Shown in pieces: positions 1 through 10,811 of a stretch of 64,000 bases of DNA (position 1 is its first letter; every line of letters begins with the position of its first letter). The notes beneath the pieces were generated by a model. It was given only the letters and a program-made list of their open reading frames with translations. It was not told where the DNA came from and did not search any database. The position numbers were made by a program, and so were the translations under genes. The stretch is taken from NCBI GenBank assembly GCA_902806575.1, contig CADCXD010000012.1, positions 62,001 to 126,000 on the forward strand, written 5' to 3'. This DNA is from Jackrogersella multiformis (Eukaryota > Ascomycota > Sordariomycetes > Xylariales > Hypoxylaceae).

Positions 1-156
1 AAAAACCTTAATATAGGGGCTTATCTTTTTTAACTTAAAATAAAAAATCTGTAAATAAAAAAAAAACCAAAATTTAGATTCTAAAATTTTATTCTTTAAA
101 TTCCCTGCGCTCTCCGCTACCTTTGTAGCGGTACTTCGTAGAGCTGGGTGGCGAGG

Positions 157-3100
157 TCAAGAGTAAAAATACACAACACCCAATGAAATAAGAGTTAAAA
201 TGAGCAATAGTACTATTTCAAAATTTAATAGTATTAAATAAGTAATTAATAAATATATAACAAAACCCATTAAAATATATAATGCATAACTAGTAACAAT
301 ACCTGTACTTAAAGATGCTATATTTTTACTTAATTTAATTAAACCTACTTCCAACCCAAATGGTCCTAATAATTCTATACTTCCTTTATCTAATACTTTT
401 GTAGTTTGTCCTCCTAAATTTAAAACTAAATTAGTAATATATTTATTATAAAACATTTCCACTAAAAATCTCTGATTAAAAAAACCGAAAATGTTGTAAC
501 CTAATTTTGAAAACTTAAAATTAATTAAAGATTCAGGTAAAAATTCGGATATAACTATGGCTAGTACACTAAATGAGACAGTAAATATCAAAGGTATTAA
601 TTTAAATAGGACAGGTACTGCATATTCAGTGTCTAACATTATTTCATGAACAGGGTGAATAAATATACTATTATCAGAAAAAAAGCTAGAACCTAAACCT
701 ATAAAAATATCTTTAGTAATATAACCAAAAAATATAGAGAATATAGCTAATATTACTAAGGGTAAACTCAAGAATATATCCCCTTCAAGAGTATGTTGTC
801 TATTTAGATCTTGTGAATATTTATTTATCGCTATATTTATATTTTTTGCGTAATCTGTAATATAATTATTATCAAGTGCTCTGTCAGTGTAACCATGTCT
901 TAAATTGGCTGGCACTAGTTCTTCTCAAAAAATAGTTTGTATTTCATTTAATAAAGATTGAAATTTATAAGGATCTATAGTAAAAGAAGAATCTAAATTA
1001 TTTAGATATTTTATTTTATCTTCTAATTGTTCGCTTCTATGTCATATAACTTCATTCGGCATACCGATATTTACACTCCCTGCAAACCTCAACATTTTGT
1101 CTATATATTGTAGTAACATATTAGAAATCAATCTTGATTGATTTCTAATTTGTGAAAGATTACCATAATTAACACAAGGTCCGTTAGGATACGCTAAAAA
1201 AGTTAAATATAGAACTTTCACTGAATAGAGTGTAGTAAAAATTGCACCTATTACTGCTATAACATAAACAGCTATACTACTAAAATAATACTGACCAAAT
1301 GCTGATTCTAAGATAAAATCTTTACTATAAAATCCTGTCATGAAAGGGAATGCTACTAAACTAAGACTAGCTATTAACATAACAGAATAAGTTAAAGGTA
1401 AGAATGAAATTAATCCACCAAATCTTCTAAAATCCTGGTTATCTCCAACCGCATGAATAACCGCTCCAGCTCCTAAGAATAATAATCCTTTATAAAAAGC
1501 ATGATTAACAAGATGGAATAAAGCTACGTTATATGATGATAAACCTACTGCTATTACCATCATACCTAATTGCGACATAGTAGAATAGGCTATAACTTTT
1601 TTAATATCTTGTTGGAATAATCCTATAAGAGAACTAAATACAGTTGTAATAGCACCTAATCATAAACAAAGTAATAATACTGTTGAACTATATTCTATTA
1701 AAGGAGATGAACGCATTAAAAGATACACACCTGCCGTTACCATTGTGGCGGCGTGTATTAGTGCAGATACAGGAGTAGGACCTTCCATCGCCATAGGTAA
1801 CCATACGTGAAGACCAACTTGAGAACTTTTAGCCATAGCACCTATTAATAAACATATTCCTATAATGGTAATAACGTTTTCATTAATATAAGGAGCAACT
1901 GAAAAAACTGTAGCAAAATCTAAATTACCTAGACATCATAAAATAGCCAACAAACCAATAGTTAAAAAGCAATCACCTACTCTGTTTGTTAAAAATGCAG
2001 ATAGAGAACTTTGATTTGCCGCAATTCTAGTAAACCAGAAACTTATTAGAAGATATGAACAAACACCCACCAAATCTTTAAAGTAAATACATATAGAGTT
2101 AGTATTTACTCCCTGTACTTTATAACCTGTCCGGCTTTACATAAAGCCTTGGTATAATTAATAATTATTAAATATAAAGATTCCGACTGTACATTAAGCA
2201 GCATTTCAGCCACCTACCGTAGAACCAGTCTGTCGCGATCCAAAAAAATAACCGACGATCTTTAAATTAACTCTATTTATTTGATCGTTTTCTACAGTAT
2301 TGCTAATAATAACTTGAACATATATACTAATACTAGTATATATAAGTTGAAAATATATTTTCTATTTTATTATTAATTAATATATTATTATTATTATTAA
2401 CTATAACTAACTTATACTATATATAACATACTTTTATGCATAAATGGACCTACGATATCCTTTAATTTTATTTGACTTTGACGGACAGGTATATATATAA
2501 CTCATTGACCAGGTTTTTTTTTATTCTAATCTAGTTTTTAATCCAAAATTTTTATTTAAAACCAATTGAAGGTATTCTACATCTTCTTTGCTAAAAGATC
2601 TAGTATGAAGAATTGTTTGATTATGGACAGATTTACCTCCATCATCCTTAATGTGCCCTCCCGATATCTGGTATCTAATATCTTTTTATTTTTATATAAT
2701 AATGTTTTTTAAAAGGTACAGAGATACCTCTTTCTTTTTGTAAATTTTCATTATAATATATTGCTTTTAAATCTGTACTTAAAGCTTTGGCTGCATTACG
2801 TAAGGAATTATAGATTGTAGTTTCATTTGTTCTAACATCAGTTACTTCAACCTTTATACCTTTTGCCGCATTTAATTTTAACATTCGCTCCCTTGCACCT
2901 AATCTTAGCTCTTCGCTTTGATTTAATACAATTAAATGAGCTATTAATTTTTCCAATTGATTAGATGTTAATTTCCTTTATTTAAATCTAGCTAAGGTTT
3001 ATTCAGTATGTTTATAACCTAAAGTCGATCCTGCTATCTTAAGTATAATATATTCCTAAAGTATCTATATAATACTGTTCTCTTTTAATACACTCTTCAG

Positions 3101-6100
3101 GAGTGCAATATTCTAAAATCTCAAGCTGAAAGCTTGAATAACCGTATTTTAAAATAGCTTTAGATATAATCATATTTTTATTTTTGGTAAGAAAATAATA
3201 ACTATAGTAATCTCTAAATCTTTCCGCCGGCGAAGCAGGTTCCAGCCGCGCAGCGCTACAAAAAAAATTTTTTTTTATTTTTTTTTAAGGCCGGAACTAA
3301 ATTTACACTACTTCCTACATATGTAAATCTTGTATTTAAATTAGTTCATCGATAAACTCCTGATTTATTTTTATTTTCTCTAACGATTTTTTCTTTATCA
3401 ACATCAGCATTAAAGTAAAATACTACAGATTTTTGGTTATGGCGATCTCCTAAGTTTATACTACTTGTTGAAAAATAAACCTTATTATTTAATATATAAT
3501 TTACGGCTCCGCCTCGATTAGTACCAAGACTATTAAATTCAAACCCATATATAGTATTAGACCCTGCTTCAAAAAATACTATAAGCGCTAATATTGTAAT
3601 CATTATTATGCTAGAACATGTAATAACTAGCTGTGCACCGCGAACCCCAACTTTCTACCAAAAAAGCCAGAAACTATAGATCCTAACAAAGGTAAAGTTA
3701 TTTTATTTAAATACATTGGTTTATAATATAGATTCAAACTTAATATTAAACAATAAAAAGCAGCAGCTAAAATACCCGAAACAGAAGCGAGAGCTCCAGC
3801 CAATGCAAAAATGTAGGTCGCTCAGGTTTGGCCATCTTCCATTTTTAAAAAACTAACCAATATAAGGGATGTTATAGATAATAACCTCAACTCTATCGAG
3901 AGGAGTATTAATATAATATTTTTTCTATCTAATATGAATCCTAAAATTCCTATTAAAAAAAGTATTAGTGTAATTTTCATTGTATATTTATAGATTTAAA
4001 TTCTTGTAATAATATGCGTTAATTTCATAACGCAGGAATGTATGGAAATCGCATCTTATCTAAATTAAATAAAAAACTATTTCCACCATTACTATTAAAT
4101 TTTTATACCCTCACTTATACATTTCTATACCATCACTAGCAGAGCATAGTTGCCCCTTTAGGATGGACCACTAATAATTAATGTTTAATTATATTCATAT
4201 TATAAATACTAACCTAGCTTTGGCATGCTCCGCAAGAAGCAGGGGTTAAACGAAGACGCTACTTAAACCTATAACATACTTAAGAAATTGGATGAATATA
4301 TAATACAGTTAAAATAAAATTCCCGCCTTTGGCGCGAAGCTACCCAGCTCGCGTACGCGAAGCGTAGCGAGCGAAGGGGCTTCTAATAATAAAAAATAGA
4401 ATTTTTTTTTTATAAAGCCCAGCGGTACCAGATGCGCGTAGAGCTATAATATTATTTAAATGATATACCTATATTAGTACTCAGCGTCCTCTGGACGCTG
4501 AAAAGCAAATAAAAGATAGACAGAGGCAATAAGCTAAACCTGTCCCCGTATCCCTCTCCAGGGAAAGGGCTGTTAATAATTCCGATAAATTTCTACCCCC
4601 ATATCCCCTACACTTTGTGTGTGGGGATCAGGGTGAGGAATTATTTTTACACCATCTTTGTAAAATAATTCATAATAATAATTTAAACAAGGCATTGCTA
4701 ATGTTCTGAAATATAAATATTTAGTAACAACACCCCTTTTTTTATTATTTCTTGTTAATAACGCAGGTTTCATTGCAGTCAATGGTTCTAATAATTCATG
4801 TAAACTTTTTAAATATTCACTTTTTTCAGGGTATGATTGTTCTATTCTAATTCTTGCATTATGGTTAGGTTTAATTCTTTCAATAAAACCATCCCCTAAT
4901 ATTATCCCGCCTTTGGCGCGAAGCTACCCAGCTCGCTAATAAAAAAAAAATATATTTTTTTTTATACAGCGAGCGAAGGGATTAAAGCTTCTTTTTGAAT
5001 ATCGCTTAATACATATTCTTTTTTATAATTAGCTGAATATTTAATATTTTTAACACTAGCCCTCGGGCGGGCTTGTACCGTGGACAAGGCCCCTAATCCA
5101 CACACTTCGTGTAGGGATATGGGATTAGTAGTATATTTTCTTATGCTATTTTGCATTAATATATTAGAACTAGAATTTTTTCTTAATGGAGAATTAATAT
5201 TATTTCATATAACTAATTTATTATACGAATTATTTAATTTATATTGTAAAGAAGAAGAAATATAAGGCTTTGTTATATAATTAAATATTTTTAAAGTTTC
5301 ATTTTCAATATAAAAAGCTACTTTACCTTTACTTTCTAATTTATATGTTGTATTTATATTAAATTTATCTTTTAAAATTTGAGATATGAACTCTAAATCT
5401 TGATTGTTTAAATAAAAGCCCTGATTATCTGAAACATATAACTTATTAGTATTATCTAAATATCATGTAGTAAGCAATAAAGGAGTTAAATACTCTTTTA
5501 AACTTAAAGGTATAGTTTTCATATTATTTTTATAAAATATTTCATAAAATCATTCTAATTGAGTTAAATAATAACTTTCTATTTTATAATAATAAAAAAC
5601 TTTATTTTTTTTATATATTACTTTATTTAATACAGGTTTTTTTGATTTACAATAATCTATACTACTAAAATAACTATAAAATTTTATTAAATACTCTATA
5701 TTATCGCTACATTTTATAAATACAATTCTTACTCCTTTTCCATTCTTTTCCATATAAGAATTACCCAATAAAGATCCTACTATTAAAGAAATACTATATT
5801 TATTATTATTATTACTTGTTATATTTCTTAGAGAAGCCACCCTGCCCGCGTAGCGAGCGGAGCTTCGCTCGGGAATATTTTGATTAAAATCTTTTGATTT
5901 GTATAAATTTAGTCATCTAAGGCTATTGGAGTAACCTTCTCATCCTACAAACATTAATAGATAATTATTACCTGTCACTAATATAATCATCATGAAAGTA
6001 AATAAACTTAAATAACTAAAGAATCTTTGTACGTGAGGATCATGGCTCATGTACGAAATTGAATATATATGAACTAAAGAACTTATAATCAAGACAGGTA

Positions 6101-6359
6101 TTAACATAGTTACTGTTAAACTATCAAACTCAAAACCTCATATTATGTTAAATCATTCACTATCAATTCATCTAAATAATTCAATTGATACCGGTGTATT
6201 ATTAAATCCTACTTCAAAAAAAGCTAGCACTGCTAAAAATGTTGTGACTATTACATTAGAACATGTAATTAACTGTGCACCGCGAACCCCAACTTTTCTA
6301 CCAAAAAAGCCAGAAACTATAGATCCTAACAAAGGTAAAATTATTATACTTAAATACAT
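157..6359 (-). CDS. nad5: NADH dehydrogenase subunit 5 (two exons)
   Basis: NAD5 is a proton-pumping membrane subunit of respiratory complex I. Exon 1 is 6359-5934 (142 codons, ending ...FVGWEG) and exon 2 is 2070-157 (starting VGVCSYLL); joined they give the family motif WEGVGVCSY. The start ATG at 6359 shares one base with the nad4L stop (TAATG). Trp is written with both TGA and TGG. Exon 2 carries the antiporter-like core (GPTPVSALIHAATMV, NHAFYKGLLFLGAG) and a hydrophilic stretch around 1040-840. The C-terminus is unclear: the first candidate stop at 157-159 is TGA, which is Trp in this code, and the frame then stays open to base 1 of the window. A GC-rich cluster sits exactly there. Identity is certain; the true end is not. 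Confidence 0.93.
2675..3603 (-). pseudogene. GIY-YIG homing endonuclease remnant
   Basis: The reading frame has the GIY-YIG family layout: NKSGVYRW ... FTYVGSSV near 3320-3370, then YGYSSFQLEILEYC and REQYYIDTLG (about 3160-3060), then a C-terminal NUMOD-like helix (NAAKALS) at about 2770-2820. It is broken: a GC-rich cluster (3222-3295) lies just after the YVGSS motif, stops and frame changes occur around 3050 and 3000, and the N-terminus is fused to a decayed nad5 start. It probably came with an intron from another nad5 allele. Confidence 0.75.
3500..3717 (-). pseudogene. broken second copy of the nad5 start
   Basis: The ATG at 3717 is followed by a close match to the first codons of the true nad5 (LPLLGSIVSGFFGRK). 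One A is missing from the following run, which shifts the frame; the homology then resumes in another frame (VGVRGAQL, ILALIVFFEAG) and runs into the GIY-YIG ORF. It sits inside the nad5 intron, just downstream of a nad4L-like ORF, so the nad4L-nad5 junction has been copied as a unit. Confidence 0.8.
3708..3980 (-). CDS. diverged second nad4L-like ORF
   Basis: A 90-aa frame (one TGA as Trp) aligns with NAD4L over its whole length: it starts MKITLILFLIGILGF where the true gene has MNITLILFLIGILGF and keeps the three-helix layout. It has lost conserved positions, for example the AGAESAIGL segment of helix 3 reads AGALASVSG, and the normal stop is CAA so the frame runs three codons into the nad5-like start. 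It has no intron, unlike the real nad4L. It is most likely a captured, decaying allele and not a working subunit, although the frame is still open. Confidence 0.7.
3981..4572 (-). other. non-coding intron stretch with GC clusters
   Basis: I find no gene here. There is an AT-rich stretch plus GC clusters at about 4320-4380 (containing CGCCTTTGGCGCG) and 4480-4580. Part may be group I structural RNA, but no clear R/S pair was recognised. Confidence 0.5.
4573..5156 (-). pseudogene. truncated LAGLIDADG endonuclease broken by GC clusters
   Basis: This is an N-terminal half of a LAGLIDADG_2-type endonuclease: YVLSDIQKEALI ... IILGDGFIERIKPNHNAR ... LYFRTLAMPCLNYYYELF. A 65-bp GC cluster (about 4905-4972) splits the first LAGLIDADG helix between EALI and GIILGDG and shifts the frame. 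A second cluster (about 5055-5120) is read in frame near the N-terminus, and a third ends the ORF at 4573-4640. The second LAGLIDADG half is absent, so this is a fragment. Confidence 0.7.
5160..5933 (-). CDS. LAGLIDADG endonuclease continuous with nad5 exon 1
   Basis: The frame of nad5 exon 1 stays open into the intron and encodes a compact LAGLIDADG_2-type protein: first motif region SLIVGSLLGNSYME, second LTPLLLTTWYLDN, C-terminal end about ISSSLQYKL. Trp codons written TGA cut it into pieces under the standard code. A GC cluster (5838-5878) is read in frame upstream of the first motif. Such intron ORFs are usually translated as exon fusions and then processed. Both motifs look intact. Confidence 0.65.
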
Positions 6360-8198
6360 TATTTATATTCTATGGCTATACTTCCTCTTCGTTTTACCTC
6401 AATACTCTCACACTGGGACTGGCTATATCTTAAGCTAATTATTAATATCCTTTCATATTAATAAAAACCAACTCACGTTTAGTCGATGAACTGCACACCA
6501 TTATTCCTTAGAATACTTGGTGCTTGGCTGCGGATATTCTACATATACAAATCGTTTTTACCATACAACGAGTCATTACCTGTTCCATTAATTATATTAC
6601 TATATTAACTTGGTAGGTTTGTTTTTAAGAGTTTCCCGCAATTTGAGAGTTTCGCCTTATATAAGACTAGACGAAGGTTCACTTCGCCTCTGGTGATCAA
6701 GAGAAAAACCTCTTTTTAATCAAGACAATTTTAATCATTCTTATTCATAGAATTTTTTAATTCTATTATTTTTTTTAAACCATTTTCAGTTAAATGTTCT
6801 TTATTCTTAATAAGAATAGCGGCTTCTTTAAAATTAACATAATCCTTATATTTAGAACCTTCAATTTTGTATTTATCAAAAAAAGGAATAATATATATAA
6901 TTATATCATTAATTTTTGTAATTATAAATTCACATACTTTACGGTTTTTATATTGAGCTATATAACCACAATTAAAAAATTCAACTAAACTTTTTAATAA
7001 CAATATATCTCTTGAATCTTGAGCTATAGAAAAACGTAATCATACTTTAGTACCAGATATAGTAATAAAAAAATTGGATTCACCTGCTGAGAAACCAGCT
7101 ACTCAGTCAGAAGATAAAATACTTAATATATTATCCTCTACTTCTCTGCGCAGCAGCCCAGCTCCAGTGGGGTAGGGGTCCCACAGGTTCCCCCCCCCCC
7201 TAATCTTGGGGGATATGGGGGGGGGGAACTAATCAAAAAGGTACCAAATTCATTTTTTTTTTTATAAGAGTTCCGGGCGCCGTAAAGCGGGTGGAACCTG
7301 GGCCGGAGGCCACACACTTCGTGTAGGCGAGCGAAGGGACTATTTTAACTGGTACTATAGAAGGAAAAGATTCCTTTAAATTTTTAGATAAACCTCAATT
7401 AAGAGATGCTCTATATTCTAATATTTCTTTTAATCCTTCTAAAGTAGTATGTCTGTTTTCTGACATTAACGAAACAATTTGTTTAAAGATTATAAAATCT
7501 TTATATTTATTAGTTATTAATGTATACTTTTCAAAATGAGGTATAATTATATTATTTAAACTAGTTATATCGCTAACTCTAAATTCAACCGTAGATTTAT
7601 CATTTATTTTAGATATATATCCAATATTATAAAAATAATTTTTAATTAATAATAATAAAGCTCCAGCGAAGCAGGTTCCAGCCGCGCAGCGGCGGCCGGA
7701 ACTATCTTTCTCATGTAATTTTATTTGAAATCTAGCTTGTACATTTCATCCTATTTTATATCTAGGGTTCTTTAAAATAGTTACAACAAAAGAACTTTCA
7801 GCATCAGAGAACCCACTTATAAATGAAGGATTTAAAACTATTTTCCTATCACTAGAATAATTCCTTGATAGGATTAAATAACTTGGTGAAATTGTAGGTA
7901 ATAAATAAAAATGTGAATAAGAATAACTTGATCTTGGATTTTTAACTAGAGAGTTAATTAATCTATAGAAAGCTACTAGAATACCCAAACCTATAGCAGA
8001 TTCTGCACCTGCTACCGCTATTATATAAATAGCATAAGTTTGGCCAATTATATCATCAATGTTAAGTGAACTTACCAATATTAAAAATGTTATAGCCAAA
8101 AGCATTATTTCTATTGAAATAAGCATTAATATAATATTTTTTCTATTTAACACGAACCCTAAGATTCCTATTAAAAAAAGTATTAGTGTAATATTCAT
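6359..8198 (-). CDS. nad4L: NADH dehydrogenase subunit 4L (two exons)
   Basis: NAD4L is a small three-helix complex I membrane subunit. Exon 1 is 8198-7960 and exon 2 is 6389-6359; together 270 nt, 89 aa, the normal family length. The join gives ...VAFYRL + RGSIAIEYK. The intron ends in G at 6390. The stop TAA (6361-6359) overlaps the nad5 ATG by one base, as is usual in filamentous ascomycetes, which suggests coupled expression. The ORF continues from exon 1 into the intron endonuclease. Confidence 0.95.
6390..7959 (-). other. group I intron of nad4L
   Basis: 1570-nt intron. The catalytic core lies near its 3' end at about 6405-6670, with readable group I signals on the minus strand: AATTGCGGGAA, then GCAGTTCATCGACTAAA (R) and TTAAGATATAGCC (S). 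The endonuclease ORF lies 5' of the core and begins as an extension of exon 1. Confidence 0.85.
6731..7945 (-). pseudogene. double-motif LAGLIDADG endonuclease of the nad4L intron, broken
   Basis: Both LAGLIDADG helices are visible: ISGFSDAESSF (about 7800-7830) and VAGFSAGESNF (about 7060-7100), each followed by the usual QxR and LL..NYF / LLKSLVEFFNCG blocks. Two GC clusters interrupt it: a 45-bp one at 7661-7705, read in frame as SSGRRCAAGTCFAGA, and a large compound one at 7140-7340 that shifts the frame between the two domains. The C-terminal half (6731-7130) is therefore not in frame with the N-terminal half. Confidence 0.75.
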
Positions 8199-8256
8199 TG
8201 TATATAAATTAAAATTTAAATTGTTGTAAAAATTCCCATATTTTTAAATATGGGTA

Positions 8257-8392
8257 AGAGTGTGCTAGACTTGAACTAACATCTATTCCCCGACCCCCAC
8301 GGGGTACTGGGTAGGGGGCCCTTTAATATCCCAGTGGGGCACGGTAATAATTAAATTAACTACCATTATTTTACCGATTAAACTAACACTCT
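8257..8392 (-). tRNA. tRNA-like element with a GC cluster in it, anticodon not assignable
   Basis: Acceptor halves AGAGTGT / ACACTCT, a D arm (GTTT-AATCGGTA-AAAT) and a T arm (GTTAG-TTCAAGT-CTAGC) pair well. The anticodon arm can only form ATGGT/ACCGT around an oversized 16-base loop, and a ~60-bp GC cluster fills the variable region. It may be a tRNA disrupted by the cluster, or one with a small intron. I could not choose an anticodon. Confidence 0.5.
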
Positions 8393-8599
8393 TTAGTTAA
8401 TTTTTACACCGTAATACTTGGCCGCCTTCGGAGGAGCGGTACATTATATTTTTGACTACATAGAGGGATATTTTATTTCTGCCTTAGGGAGGAAACCTCC
8501 TTAACAATCCACCTGGCCCAGCTCTAAGGCAGAGTAGTAGATATAATGAGCTGCTCGTCATAAGACCTATGGTCTTATTACAGTGTAAAAATTAACTAA
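8393..8599. repeat. 207-bp nested inverted-repeat element
   Basis: Terminal inverted repeats 8393-8416 and 8576-8599 (24 bp, one mismatch) enclose further paired arms: CATTATAT (8442-8449) with ATATAATG (8541-8548), TCTGCCTTAG (8478-8487) with CTAAGGCAGA (8524-8533), and local hairpins GGAGG-AAA-CCTCC (8489-8500), CCGCC..GGCGG-like (8421-8440) and CATAAGACC..GGTCTTAT (8558-8578). It abuts the 5' end of the tRNA-like element exactly. It could be a hairpin-type mobile element or a structured RNA. Confidence 0.7.
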
Positions 8600-8689
8600 T
8601 GAAATTAACGGTTTCAGACCGTGAAATGAAAGGTAGGTTATGTAAGAAAATAAAGGGTAAGTAAATTAGCTAATAAAAGAGGGGTTATT

Positions 8690-9447
8690 TTTTTTTTGTA
8701 TTTTCAGCCGCTTTATCAGGATCCCTATAAGTTTTATCCAAGTAATCCTTAATTTTTTCATCACAAACTTCACCATACCTTGTATTATTTTTTCCTTCAT
8801 TTAACCTATCCTTTGCATATTCATATTTACCTGAAAAATATTGACCATAATAATCTGCTATATTATCAAATTTATCCTAAAAATCCTGTATTCTTTTTTT
8901 TTTAATCCTTCAGGGTTTCCTAAAAATGCAGCAGCTATATTAACCGGTTTTTCATTTTTAATTACATCTATTTCTCTAATAATAGGAACAGGATTATTAG
9001 ATGCATATTCTTCATTATATTCTTTTAACTTCTTTCTATCATTTCCACTTAAACTATTAAATTTATTACAACAATTACATTTCCCTCCTGCATAATTAAT
9101 TTTAGTAACACTAAAATTACGAACCAAAAAACCATGACATAGGTAAATTGAGAATGAATAAGACTTATTAATAATAAATTGACCACCTATTGAACTTTTC
9201 CTATGAATATTTAAACCCTCCTGATCCCCCTACACGAAGTGTGTCGGGGGGATATGGCGTAATTTTTTTCGTTCGTCGAATAAAAGGTTTTATTTCCTGG
9301 AACATTGAAAGTCAAGAAGTTAACTGGTCTGCTATATGATGCTAATGATCTGCAACTAAAATCTGGTACATAAATATTAAAATTGTTTTTGTAAAAATAG
9401 TTTTGGTTTTGTTTTTTCATGTTTTTTTTTATAAAATTTTCCGTCAA
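8690..9447 (-). pseudogene. hypothetical lysine-rich ORF, frame broken
   Basis: Starts at ATG 9447, inside the last codons of the ATP9-GNAT ORF. The first 65 residues are basic and Ser/Asn-rich (leader-like, ...PGNKTFYSTNEKN). A GC cluster at 9210-9255 breaks the frame. The frame then continues as LVRNFSVTKINYAGGKCNCCNK ... NIAAAFLGNPEGLKKK, breaks again near 8880, and ends as YGQYFSGKYEYAKDRL ... DKTYRDPDKAAENT. I do not recognise the family. A decayed relative lies at 23715-24687 (shared NPxGLE block). Confidence 0.5.
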
Positions 9448-10811
9448 TTAATTAACCTGTTTCTTAATCCTTCAAATGATTGAAACCCTAGTTTTCGTAA
9501 TACATTTTTACTAGCTAGGTTTTCATTTCTAGTATAAGCCGTCAACCGTTCTTTAACCTGCAAATTTACATTATAATCAATAGACGAGGGAGAAACAGGA
9601 ATTTCTACAACTTTACGAGGCAGATTACTTCAAAATTGCATAAAAGCCTTTCCAAATTCAGTAGCGTACCCCTGTCCTCAAAATTCTTTTTTGAATTTAT
9701 ACCCAAACTCTGGCCATCCTGTACTATCAGACTTTAAGTTATGTACTCCACCATCCCCAATAAGATCACCTTCTGAGCCGTCAGAGTTTTTTAAGAAGAT
9801 AAAAAAATAAACACTATCTTTATCCCTATTAATAAGACGTTCAAGTTTATTTAAAGTTACATTTAAATTGGCATCTGGTCTGCCTCTACCTGAGTCCGTC
9901 ATAGCCTCAGGCTGAGTACGAAGAGAATAGTAAGCATCAATATCTGAATAAACCGGTGCTCGAATGATTAATCTATCAGTATGAATAATGGGAAGTTCAC
10001 CTTGAATAACGGGAAGTGTTGTTAGCACATCAATAAAACCTTCATCATCTGGACTTGATTCAGTTGCATAAATAAAATCAGAATTATTAGGATTAAAGTT
10101 TGGGTTTAAACCGTTAGGGTTGGATTCTCCCTCGTTTGATATATAACTACCGTTTTCTGAACCAGAGGATTCGCCAATAAATAAGAAAGGAGAGTCCTTA
10201 AAAATATTAATTAACCCTAACATAAAAATATCGCTTAACAAAATATAGAAGTAACTCTCTCATATTTTACCTAAAAACTTGTAATCTCTATTTACCATAA
10301 AAATTTGTAACATTTTTACGTTATTGAAAATTAATCCAAAATTTAAAAATAAATATGTATAATCCCCAAAGATAGTAAGCAACAGAGGAAGAGTTAAAAT
10401 TATATATATTAATTTAGTTTTTAGATTATTTATATTCAAAAACCTAAATATTGCATTTTTAAAACTAAAAAGTAATAATTTAAACAAGTCCAAATAATTG
10501 TGCTTAGGTTTAATAAAACCTGCAAGTGAAGCAATAATAAAATAGCCTAATAAATTAAAAAAATAAAAATTACTTTTACCTATTATGGGAAAATAATAGC
10601 ATAAAAATAAAGTTAGAATAATCAAAGCTAAATTGGACTGCATAATATATCTATATAACAATATAGCATATGAAAATAACTGTCCTCTTAATGAGGGGTT
10701 TCTAGCTACACCTAAAATTAAAGAACCAAACACTACACCTATTCCTACTCCTGCTCCTATTAAACCTGTAGTAGCTAAACCTGTACCTATTATTTTTGCA
10801 ACTTGTATCAT
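9429..10811 (-). CDS. ATP9 N-terminus fused to a GNAT acetyltransferase (460 aa)
   Basis: With TGA as Trp, one frame runs from ATG 10811 to TAA 9431-9429. Residues 1-50 are the ATP synthase c-subunit up to ...GQLFSYAIL, almost identical to the real atp9. The second c-subunit helix is replaced by about 130 residues of other hydrophobic segments, then an acidic Ser/Asn-rich linker (SSGSENGSYISNEGE). Residues ~275-455 are a RimJ/RimL-type GNAT domain: HTDRLIIRAP at the start, then the acetyl-CoA region GYKFKKEFWGQGYATE and the C-terminal NVLRKLGFQSFEG. GNAT enzymes move acetyl from acetyl-CoA to an amine; the substrate is unknown. The domain probably faces the matrix. The duplicated atp9 leader (to 11040) may drive it. 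Confidence 0.85.

Larger units (their letters stand above)
2071..5933 (-). other. composite group I intron of nad5
   Basis: This 3.9-kb intron sits between GGT (5936-5934) and GTG GGT GTT (2070-). It ends in G (2071), as group I introns do. A group I R/S pair (GACAGACTGG ... TACAGTCGG) is visible at about 2190-2250, so the 3' catalytic core is present. Inside, in order, are one LAGLIDADG ORF continuous with exon 1, a second truncated LAGLIDADG ORF broken by GC clusters, a decayed nad4L/nad5-start copy, and a broken GIY-YIG ORF. More than one mobile element has evidently stacked here; whether it splices as one intron or as a twintron cannot be told from sequence alone. Confidence 0.8.

Noticed and set aside
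3708..3980. The second nad4L as a working gene
   Set aside because: Conserved helix-3 residues and the normal stop are lost, and a standard-length nad4L is present nearby.
5080..5265. Plus-strand open frames across the window
   Set aside because: All overlap clear minus-strand genes or GC clusters and show no family features.
8393..8599. Calling the inverted-repeat element RNase P RNA
   Set aside because: Size fits, but I could not find the conserved P4 strands convincingly.
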